From Argyresthia goedartella (Eukaryota; Arthropoda; Insecta; Lepidoptera; Argyresthiidae), in the NCBI GenBank assembly GCA_949825045.1, contig OX463808.1, positions 28,395,674 to 28,459,673 on the forward strand: a DNA stretch of 64,000 bases. The letters run 5' to 3'. Below the pieces are notes generated by a model. That model was not told where the DNA came from. It worked only from the letters and a program-made list of their open reading frames with translations, and searched no databases. Position 1 is the first letter of the stretch. Every line of letters begins with the position of its first letter. Made by a program: the position numbers and the translations under genes. Positions 1 to 10,400 of the stretch are shown one piece after another.

Positions 1-759
1 CTTTGAGTGATAATTACGCGACTGAGATAGTTATCTACTGCATAGGGCGGATAGAACTGGCAATCGGAGCAATCGTTAAGACTTTGTTGAATTTACAAGT
101 TCAGATTGTAGTTGGGCCTGTGGTTTGATTTTATCTTTTGGTGTAAAGTGGCTCTCTTGTTCTTGATCTGTGATATTCTTTGAGTTGTTATTATTCTAGA
201 CAGTTTGTTTTGATTCTATGGCAGGTTGTCCGAGCTGATTTCTGACGCTATTCTTGTTTCGTTGTTATCGCTAATTATTTTGGTACAGTTCGCTTACTAT
301 TTGTGTGTTCATAAGATCTGCAATTGAAGCGGTTGAATGATCCAGCCTACGTTTGGGTAACGCCCTAGTCTTTCTACGAACATGTATTACTTGGTGTAGG
401 CTTGGACAGTGCAGCCTATTTGCAGGAGAGGGATGTGGAGTTATTATTCTGTTCAAGTCGTAATGATGTGGCAAATTTCAGCAAAACCAACAGAGTCTTC
501 TACGTTCCATTCATGCCAATGGGAGGCGTTCGCTGTTGCAGATACCATGAAGCATTTTTTTAAATACCTCCAAAAATCGTGTTGGTTACTACTTGAAACG
601 AGATTGACTTGACACTGAGATTTCACAGCTGGTGATGATTTTTTCTTTTGATTGCACTGTAAATAGAGTGACTGGAGCCAACCCTCTAGAACTCATAATG
701 GCTAATGGATGATGTAGGGCAGACACTAGATCTCAATACTTGAAAGTGCGCTCCTAGTG
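1..759. other. No gene seen; probable TBC1D20 intron or downstream region
   Basis: No open frame here resembles a known family, and I see no splice-bounded exon that would continue TBC1D20. The stretch most likely lies inside the intron after TBC1D20 exon 5. Confidence 0.4.
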
Positions 760-1145
760 TTCAAGTGCTTTTTTTTTGACCGAGCGAGCGAAGCGAGCGA
801 AGGGCTCCATTTCGACAAGATAGGAGGCCGATTTTGATTTCGTCTGTCTCTATGTCTGTCAGTTCCGGTCTAGGGGCCACAGTTTTCAAGCGATCCCCAC
901 AAAACTTGGCACAATTGTTCCTTGAATTAAAAGTTTTTTTTTGTCGAGAGCTTTTCTCGATTTTCCCCTTCGGGGAATGGAGTTATGACGTCATTAATTT
1001 TTTGTATGGGATTTTTTTATTTATTATTTCTGAAGCCTATCAAATTAAAGGGCTTCATGAGCCGGTTCTAAAAATATACTACACAAGTACCTTTCGGCCG
1101 CCTGTTTCCTAAAAATCTATGAAATATTTTCAAAACATACCAAGT
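760..1145. repeat. Dispersed-repeat-like block with GAGCGA/AGCGAG motif
   Basis: It begins with a T-run and a short GC-rich string of gagcga/agcgag units, followed by text of a type I recognise from lepidopteran dispersed repeats. The 92-codon open frame inside it has no family features and is not called as a gene. The boundaries are approximate. Confidence 0.35.
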
Positions 1146-1452
1146 TTGACTCCTCGAATTAGGAGACGGATTAGTAAAGAAAGACGATTTATACAGACCA
1201 TGAGAGTGAGTGAAATAGACTACAACTATTTTCGTGAAAAGTCAAACGGTTGTATTTTAAATCGCAAAATGTAGTTTACAAAGTTATTGGTGCGGCTTCT
1301 TTACTAATTGATTTTGATTGAATCTAAAATTACTTATTACTTACCTAAAAATGGGTTCACAGTCGCTCCTGTTCGCGAGGTCTACTGCCCACAGGGCTAC
1401 AAGTATTTTTATTTAGAATAGGATTATGTTTGTTGTCATTAAGACATTGGGT

Positions 1453-2586
1453 GGGTGGGAAGATAATGGATTGCCACAGGGTAGTGTCCTGGCGCCAAGT
1501 CTGTTCAACATATATACAAATGACCAGCCTAGGACACAGGATACCAGAAGCTTCATATACGCTGACGACCTAGCACTCGCGGCTCAATCGGACACCTTCG
1601 AGAGCGTGGAGGGAATAATTTCCTCTTCCCTGAACAAGCTTGGCGAATACTATGCTGCTAACGGTCTGAAGCCAAACCCAGCCAAAACCGAGGTCTGTGC
1701 ATACCATCTCCGCAATAGGGATGCTAAAAGGGAACTTAACATCATATGGAGAGACGTAAAACTGTCCCACAACAGTTTCCCTAAGTACCTCGGCGTAACC
1801 CTAGACAGAAGCCTGACAATGAAGCAGCATTGCGCGAAGACCCAACAAAAAGTGTGCACACGCAACAACCTGCTCAAGAGGCTGACCACGACATCCTGGG
1901 GAGCAAAGCCAACCGTCCTGCGCACCACAGCTCTGGCGCTGTGCTACTCTGCGGCTGAGTACGCCTGCTCTGTGTGGGAACGTTCAACGCACGCAAAGCT
2001 GGTCGACGTGGCATTGAACGAGTCATGTCGATTCATAACGGGCTGTCTGAAACCCACACTAACCGACAAGCTGTACCAGCTAGCAGGAATAGCCCCCCCG
2101 GAGGTTCGGAGATCTGTCTCTAGCTCGGTTGAAAGGTCAAAGCAGACACATGACAGACGGCATCCCCTGTTCAACCATGTACCAGCCAGGCCCAGGCTGC
2201 GTTCCAGAAAAAGCTTCCTGCACTCAGTGCAGCCGCTAAGTCAACCAGCTCAAACTACACGCCTCGCCAAGTGGCAGTCGCGACTGAACCCTACAGACCC
2301 GAGCAACTGCGTGAAAGAGAAACTAGCTGAAGGATACAAGCTCAGCTGGCCGATCTGGAAATCTCTCAACCGTCTCAGAGCTGGAGTGGGGAGGTCCAGA
2401 GCTAACCTGGCGAGGTGGGGCATCATCTCGGAACTAGACACGGCGTGCGTCTGTGGATACCCGAGACAGACGATTGCGCACATGACTGGGTGCCCTGCGT
2501 GCCCGACAACCTGCACGGACGAGGAGCAGTATAAGGCTACCGAGCGAGCTATTGCGGTTGCGGCCTTTTGGGCCGCCCGTATCTGA
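1453..2586 (+). CDS. Non-LTR reverse transcriptase, C-terminal part (partial)
   Basis: The open frame runs unbroken through the second half of a non-LTR reverse transcriptase and its C-terminal tail. Visible motifs are LPQGSVLAPSLFNIY (RT block before the active site) and FIYADDLALAA, with the catalytic YADD near 1560. A thumb/connection region follows (KYLGVTLD), and the frame ends at WAARI before TGA. The endonuclease and the fingers part of the polymerase are absent because the copy is 5'-truncated, so it cannot be autonomous. The frame is intact where present, so the insertion is probably fairly young. The listed start is the element edge, not a real initiation codon. Clade assignment (Jockey, CR1 or Daphne-like) is not settled by eye. 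Confidence 0.85.
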   Translation, partial: GWEDNGLPQGSVLAPSLFNIYTNDQPRTQDTRSFIYADDLALAAQSDTFESVEGIISSSLNKLGEYYAANGLKPNPAKTEVCAYHLRNRDAKRELNIIWRDVKLSHNSFPKYLGVTLDRSLTMKQHCAKTQQKVCTRNNLLKRLTTTSWGAKPTVLRTTALALCYSAAEYACSVWERSTHAKLVDVALNESCRFITGCLKPTLTDKLYQLAGIAPPEVRRSVSSSVERSKQTHDRRHPLFNHVPARPRLRSRKSFLHSVQPLSQPAQTTRLAKWQSRLNPTDPSNCVKEKLAEGYKLSWPIWKSLNRLRAGVGRSRANLARWGIISELDTACVCGYPRQTIAHMTGCPACPTTCTDEEQYKATERAIAVAAFWAARI

Positions 2587-2613
2587 GATGACCGTCGACT
2601 CGAAAAGAAGCAG
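1453..2613 (+). mobile_element. 5'-truncated non-LTR retrotransposon, copy 1
   Basis: A 1.16-kb copy of the element also present, in longer form, on the minus strand at 21083-29500. It holds only the 3' third of the element and ends 27 bp after the stop codon in a purine-rich tail (gactcgaaaagaagcag). A perfect 12-bp direct repeat, aagacattgggt, flanks it at 1441-1452 and 2614-2625; this is the expected target-site duplication. The 5' truncation plus duplication indicates target-primed reverse transcription. Clear similarity to copy 2 begins near 1463; the first ~10 bp may be filler. Confidence 0.88.
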
Positions 2614-2625
2614 AAGACATTGGGT

Positions 2626-4237
2626 TTAAAATTTGATGTAAATTCAGATACTCTTACCACCTCGTGTCCTTCAGACATGGATTTGGGCCGATGCAAGACT
2701 GGAAGGAGAGTGTTGAGCTTTGTTGAGCAAAGCTGCGAGATAGTTTGCGGAAAATGCAAGAGTTTCGTATATAAAGTCCATATTTCTATGATGCTGTGAT
2801 GATTGAGTAAGGTGTGTGCGGTTCAGTTAGTTGGGTCTTGCCAAAGGCCAGAGAGGGTTATGGTTTGACTCTGTAAAGTGATTCTTGAAGAGCACTGTTG
2901 TGATTGTGATCTTTGCAGAGGATGAACATGTTGGTGAGCTTAGAGCACGAATGTGACACTTACTATCGTCTGAATTTCTATTCTTGTGGTTATCTTGGTT
3001 GACAGGGCGTGCGAGACGTCCAGTGCCAAGATTCGTAAAAATGTCTTTGTCCGACTGTCTGTTCTTGCCTTTATGTCGCATTTTTCAGCCGATTTTGGAA
3101 GGAACACAAGTTTCTTATTTTCTTTTTTAATGGTCGCGATTTTTTTATTATGTTAAATAGGGGGATGTTTGCTGTGGCGTCGTTTGTCGACGGATTTCAA
3201 TCGGACTTGAGAGGCGCACTAGAGACTTCATTCTGCACAGGATATTGCAAGGAAAATGCAAAAGGGGAGATGAATGGATGTTGCTTCGGGGTGTTTTCGA
3301 CCCCTCCTGTAGATAAAGCTAGACACCTGAAATTTCTGTGATTGATGGGCCACGGTATGGATAGGTAAATTCCCAAAATTCAGTTAATTTGAATCAATAA
3401 AAAGAATGGAAACGACGACCGCTCGCGGTTCCGTCATTTCGTCACTGACTGACTCATCATCGATCGTCTAAATTCTGATGTACTTCTGGCGGACTCGCAT
3501 ACTTGAGATTCTGGACAGGCTAGGTCTACTGTTCCCGCGGAGCCACTGGTTGATGTTGCTGGAGATGACAAAAAGGCTTTGTTTGTTTGGTGGTATTGGA
3601 TACTTTGTTCATTGGCTATAATATTTTGGTTAATTTGGCTATTAGAATATGAGTTTTATGCGGTGAATAAATGATGGTTTGACTTTGAAACTGAAATCAA
3701 CTTTGGTCTTAGAGACTGATGGCAAATTGGTTAAACTGATTTCAGCCAATCACATGTCGCTATTTTGAATATTAGCGCCACGTGATTGGCTCAAATCATT
3801 TTAACCAAGTTGTTAACTTAATCAGCGCCCAAGAAACCGGACGTTAATAGATCTAAATCAATGAGTGGTGATCAATTTCCTGTGGTTTAGTGTGGCATAG
3901 CCGAACGGATACTGTGCTGTTTTTTATTGTTGTTGCAGGATAATGCACGACTCAAACGAAAAGGACATGATCGCTGTGTTGCAGCTTCACCAGAAGCCAC
4001 TGCCAGGCATACCTAATCTTAACCTTATTTATTCATGGTTCAATTAGTAATTTGTTAGTTAACTCACAAAGTCAATTGATGATCAATGTAATATTTGGTG
4101 AAAAATTATTTGATGATACATTGATGTGGTTCTCATGCCAAAAAATAGGTATTCAATCTGTATTGAAAGAAAGAAATAATCAGTGTTGCCGCTGATACAC
4201 GCGCCTCAATAAAAGTGTGATGGATGTCACAACTCAC
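2626..4237. other. No gene seen; imperfect 35-bp inverted repeat at 3727-3808
   Basis: Probably TBC1D20 intron DNA. No coding exon was recognised on either strand. An imperfect inverted repeat, arms 3727-3761 and 3774-3808, has the arm core gccaatcac.../...gtgattggc and a 12-bp loop. Confidence 0.4.
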
Positions 4238-4440
4238 TTGTCCAAATACTCCGCAAGCTGCGTGTCTATGCGCGCCAGTATCGGCCACACATAGTTGAGT
4301 CTGTGCTGCGTGGGCTGCATGGTCGCTTGCATGAACGGCGCCAGCGGAGCACTCGGCCCGTGCGACAGGCGGCACAGTAGGGGGAACGAGGCGCGGGACC
4401 CGCAGACGAGGAGGAGGGTGATTGCAACGTCGTGGTAGCC
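4238..4440 (-). CDS. TBC1D20: TBC1D20 exon 5
   Basis: 203 nt, entering in phase 0 after an acceptor (gcgcacccag) and leaving in phase 2 at CAA|GTGAGT. It encodes GYHDVAITLLLVCG through LNYVWPILARID, which aligns with the TBC1D20 segment after the glutamine finger. It is GC-rich compared with the flanking introns. The next exon was not found to the left of 4238. Confidence 0.88.
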
Positions 4441-7400
4441 CTGGGTGCGCAGGGACAATGTAATCAATCGGTGAAGTCTTTTTCAATGTGAGGTGGGCAG
4501 AGGCCTGTATTCCCAGTTGCCCCGCGTTGAATGCCATCGGTGGCAACTGGGAATGGATTGCCCCCACTTGTGACCGCTGTACATTCCTCCTATATCTTAT
4601 TTATATATTCATATGGTCAAAGTCGATGAGTCGTTCCTTTATCTAACAACACAAGTTTTCTCAGATGGGGTGGCAGAGGCACAACTTCATATATGTAATA
4701 TAACAACTTCATCGTTTTGACAGATCTAAAGTTCTGTCCTGGAGGCCCCGTACAGGAAAGAGAAGTGTTGGAAGACCTGCGGCACGATGGTCCGATGACA
4801 TCAGGGGTACAGCCGGCCCGACATGGACGAAAATGGCCGCAGAGCGTTCGAATTGGCGGTCAATTGGGGAGGCATATGTCCAGCAGTGGACAAGAACATG
4901 CTGAAGAAGAAGAAGGAGAAGAATGATTTTGAAAGATGCAATGATTCAAGACGTCTGTCAAAATCACTGATATCTGTCAAAATCATTGACATTTATAAAA
5001 TACATAACATCTATCACAGTCGTGACATTTGTTAAAATTAGTGACGCCTGTCAAAATCATGATATCTGTCAAAATCGTGACATCTTTCAAAATCATGACA
5101 TCTGTCAAAAACGGTTTGGGATCTTATTGCATAATTTTAATTGTATTTAATAAAATAATAATAATAATACCTTGGACAATGCATGCAAAATTAATTAATA
5201 ATCATTTAGCGTAAATGATTATGCATAAATTGCAAAGGCATAAGTAAACATAGGAAGCATAAATTAAAAAAGGCATAAAAATCGTTTCACATGATATAAA
5301 AAGGCATAACAATCAATTCACATAGTAGGAAAAGGCATAATAAAAGGAATCTTCTAAAAAAAAACAATTACTCAAATGCCGAACAGAAACGTTGCTATAG
5401 TAAAACTTGTAGGCGCTTCACATACCAAACAAACAAGAGGGTATAAAATAACAAGCAAAGAACAGTATTTGGCACTTGATAACAAGCCGTATCACATTTA
5501 ATCATGGAAAATCAAGTACGAATATTCAAAACAAACAGAGGAGGTGTCAAAATAATGTGTGAGATGCGTCGAAACAATAAATATAAATGTAACTCGCGAC
5601 TTATCGCAGGAAATCATGAGATTGTGAATAAACAAATACAGGAACAGTATCATGATAAAAATGCACTTCGAGAAAAGGTTGGTTTTGTACTCTTATCTTG
5701 TATTTAAATTTCCCTCTATTTTTTTAATATTTTTACAGATTTAAAATGCCCGCAATGCGTTAAAACAAGATTGCGAAGAAGCACTGTTAAATCCCGACAA
5801 AAAGCCAATCCAGCTTATACCAAATTGGGAAACTGCAACAGAACCAATAGTAGGTACTAGCTCATCTTCCAAGCAACAAATAATATAAAGACAATGAAAA
5901 AATATCGATAAAATCATTGAACCAGAACCATTTTGATTTACAACAAGAACACATAATACAAGAAAACAGTGAATCAGATGAAGAAAGCAAAATCATTTTA
6001 TTGAAAAAAAGTTTGATAATAATCGAAGAATAATAATATTTACAACACAAATACAAATTGCTGTGTTATGCAAGTGAAAATTCATAATGATGGATGGAAT
6101 GTTCAAAGTTGTTCCAAGTTTTTCAACAACTCGGTATATACCTCGCGCGAATTAAGAGCGCTGGGCGACGACGTTGGCGGGAATCACTGCGCAAATATAT
6201 AGGTACTAAAAAGTGACTACTGCGCATTCAAGACCACCGCTCACAACGTGTGGTGCGACGTATACCATACACGGTTGTGTTGATTCGGAAACATTTCCAT
6301 GTATATTCGCACTATGCAACAACAAGGATAAGAACACCTATAATATATTATTAACATCAATTGTGGAATACTGCGAGGAAAACAATTTACTATTATCATC
6401 GAAATACATAATAATGGACTTCAAAAAGACAACACATATGTATATGTGCCAGACAATTTTTCGAAAGTGCAACTCTAAAGGGATACAATTTTCATTTCGG
6501 TCAAATTATATACCGTAAATTACAAAGCAGCAGTCATCAAAAAATATACGGAAATAATGTATCATTTGTATTGGAAATCAAATGTTTATATGCTTTAACC
6601 TTCTTAAAAGAAAACATACCGCTCTATTTTGATGAATAGGTAAAAACAATATCTCCGGAAACAGGAAACACGAAGGCTCGGTCGTAATTTTATATCTCCA
6701 GAATCTACCTGCAATGGCGACCTCTGTGGCGCAGCGGTTGTGGCTCTGTCTACCATGCGATAGGTTCCGGGTTCGATCCGCGGCTAGGTGTAAAGAAGAA
6801 AAAACCCCAGGTCTTGGCTGTTTATGTTTGTGACGTCGCTGTTTCTGGTTCCCACGACACAGGGATCCTAGTGTGGGTCCAGAAGCAATGTATGTGCCTG
6901 TATATAAATGTTTATGTTAATGGCAGGTAGATTCTGGAGATTTAAAATTACGACCCAATCAGACCCAACAAGTCACTGACGGAATTCGCTACATATCATA
7001 CATATATACATACATGTAAGTACAAGTTTAAGAAAAGGTGCTGTAGTAAAATCGAATTACTATCTGATTCCTCATTTAATACAAAATGTACCTAAGAGAT
7101 CTGCTTGGATTCATAACGGTTTATTATTAAAACAATACAAGAAAATACAATAATCGACACGCAGAACTAGAATACATTCCAACTTCACAGTTATATTACT
7201 ACTGATATTAGTGTTTGCACATCAATATAAAAACTTGTTTACATAAGCCAGAGTGCAATGACACTTAAGGCAAAGCCACCCACTGTTCGATTGTACAATG
7301 AATTCTACTTTTTGAGCTTTTAAATCGAATCTCTAATGAAATGTCTGAGGCCTTGATACGCCGTAACCGTCATTATGAAAGTGCTTAAACAGCTCTCAGA

Positions 7401-10400
7401 GCTGAGAGTGGTTTGTTAATATGGGTCAATTATTAAGAAAAGTCAAAATTTTAAACAGCAGCAGAGAATTGAGACCATTGAATAAAATTGCTATTTGATG
7501 AAAATAACCCCGTATTATTTTACAATTTGATGAAAATAAACCAGTGAACTTTCCTACCTGATAGTACTGTAGGTGTGGATATTTGATGATAACTCTCAGT
7601 ATCAGCACCGTGAGCTGATCCTGTAGTGCCACTCTCTGCTCATATGGGATGCCCGGCGGGAACCGCTTCAGTGACCGGTTCACGTCCAAGACCACCTGGG
7701 GGAGATATTGCATTTAGGGAAATGCCAAGGCATCAAAGGTATCAATATTGTAGGTTCTATAAAATCATTAAAAAAATACAAGAGTACCATATGTAGCGTA
7801 GGTTAGCACATCGGTCTTTGGAAAGAGACTCGGCTAACGAATGTGGCCAAACGAAAATTTCAATGAATGCAGTTAAATTAAGAAAAGAAAAAAACATTCT
7901 GTGTTTTTAGTTGTTTGATATCTTAAAAATTGACGGAGTAATTAAAGCTCAAAGTTCGACTCCCTGCATAACGATTTTGTCAACTTAAGGATAGCATGTA
8001 GGATCAGCGATGACGTCACTATACTGGTCTGGGGGGTTGCCACAACGTCTTATGCCGATTCAGATTAAGAACCTAATTTGATCCGCAAATTACCGTGATC
8101 GTCTTAAAACAAGTCTTGGTACTATGTAAATAAAGCCGAATGGCGAATTGGCATGGAAATAGTTGCCATGGTGATGTTCTTGTTTTGAACCTAATTTGAA
8201 AGGGAAAAAGATTGTGGTATTCGGATTTTCGGATCGGTCGAGCTTCGAGCTCATTCGGCCACAGAGCAATATAAGTAGTAATATGAAATAGAGTGCCCTC
8301 TCCCGGGACTTTTATGCATGACAAGGTTGAAGCGCCATCTCGTTTTTAAAGTAAAAACGATTTTATATATCCATACGTATAGATAGGTATGTATCCATAT
8401 CTCGTTACCTACCTAGGTATTTTCCAGTACTACGCGACCATTACAATTAGGCGCACCTTGCAGTACGTATAGTACTGCAAGGTGCGCCTAATTGTAATGG
8501 TCGCGTAGTATAGTTATTTTGTGTTATTTTGTTGCACAATTAACATAATAATCACATTGTTGCAACCAAAAACAACACAAGCAAGAAGTGGAAGCCATCT
8601 TGTGTGTGACTTGTGATTATTTTCAAGTGTCAGGATATTGTTGCCAGCAAAAATAATAAAGTGTATTTTGGGGTTACCATATGAAAAAATATATACTGCC
8701 TTTTGCCCAAACCACGATTTTAAACCACCTCGGCCCCCCTGGAAATATTTATTGTTCATAATTATATGTAAATAAATATATCCGCGCTTCTTTACAACAC
8801 CACAATCTTAAAATAATTATTTAAATTTCTGTACAGAGGCATCTGTTGACTAGAGAAAGAAACTGGCTTTTACTTTAACTAACAGATGGCGCCTCTTTCT
8901 TTTTATATTTCCCTTTCTGAAGGACTGTCCCCCCTCTGCATTCGGCTCAAGCGCGCCATACTGTAAACAACTCGCACTATACACAGGAATCAAAACCAAA
9001 ATGACCAAGAATTATTCTATTGTGCCCATGTGCTGAAACTCGAGTGTAAAAGCACCAAATAAGTTATTTTTTGTGTGCCAATAAGCCATACAATTAGAAA
9101 AAAGTAGAGGGCAGATCCTATTGGAAATAAAGGAAGTGCTTACTGAAGATCATGACTTAAGTTTTACCCATTTTTTAGATGTTTTACTTGTAATACTTGT
9201 ACCAACTTCTTTTGATTTGTTGTTTTTTACGTTTAAATGTATTTGTATCAATAGCCTCTGGAATAAGCAAGAGTTTGATTGCGCGTTGCGTGTTTCTAAA
9301 GCGAGAGCGAGAGTGAATGGAGAACCGAGCCTTTGAACCTTATTACCAGATACTAGAATGCAGTTTAGCTTGTCGGGGATATCGTAAGCCATAAAGGCCA
9401 TTGAACCCTCTGTCACGTATCCTAAAGAATCAAATGACCGAATAATTTCCGAGTCTTCAGTATGAATTGGCTGTTTAAAAATAAAAGTCACCTTTGTGAG
9501 TCTTTATGAAAAATATATATATAAATATTACATTTATTCAAAGATATTTAAAGATAAACTGTCTCCGAGTCTTCATTCTCGTAATGGAATGAGGACTTGG
9601 AGACAGTACTGAAGCTCAGGAACCAGATATAGTAAGGAAGTCGTGTTTGGACTCAATTTTTTAAGGATGATGAGCTGGTTTGGCAAACTTGAAGTCATGA
9701 TCTGGTGATAGAATGAGGAGTTACGCGATATAAAGAGAGGCGCCTTGTAAATCAATTTTAAAGATCGCGCGCCGCGCACTTTGTTGCGTAGTAGCAAGAG
9801 TCGCTATTTAGTTAATTGTTTCCCTTTATTGCTGTAGTACCATTGGACAGTACTATGAATATAACTAGTGAGACACTTGTATATCGTTAGTACCTTTAAA
9901 AAACTACACTTATTAAAATGTCCGGGTTTGATTGCTAAACAAATAACATTGGTACTACTGATACATTAAAAAACCAAAGCTCACCATATTACTGTAGTAC
10001 TTATTTCTTTCAAAATGGGGTGGCATAGGCATAATTTCACATAAATTAACATTTTTTTTTTTGACAGGTGTTATGGTTTTGACTGGTGACAAGATTTTGA
10101 CTGGGGTCAAGATTTTGACGGGTATGACGATTTCGACAGCTGCTCAGTTTTTAATACTACGCTTTTATTTAACATGTTATTGTAACTGGCATGGCTGCGC
10201 TGGCTGTGCCTCTGCCAACCCATCTCACAGTTTTCTGTTGAGTTAGCCGTCAAAAATAGAGACACCTGTCAAAAATAGTGACACCTGTCGAAAATAGTGA
10301 CACCTGTCAATAAAAATGTTATATTATCCATGTGAAGTTGTGTTTCTGCCACCCCATCTGAGAAAAGACATGTTATTGTGACTGTCATTGCTGTGCTGAC

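Noticed and set aside
834..1112. 92-codon frame
   Set aside because: Lies in a dispersed AT-rich repeat; composition is not coding-like.
2250..2759. 169-codon minus frame within copy 1
   Set aside because: Antisense of the reverse transcriptase tail.
4960..5120. CRISPR-like array
   Set aside because: Units are contiguous and degenerate with no unique spacers; the genome is eukaryotic.
6719..6790. Possible tRNA gene (A and B boxes)
   Set aside because: No complete cloverleaf; the fused body recurs elsewhere, so it is a SINE head.
9150..9491. 113-codon minus frame in TBC1D20 intron 3
   Set aside because: No recognisable domain, no fit to the splice phases, and no second line of support.
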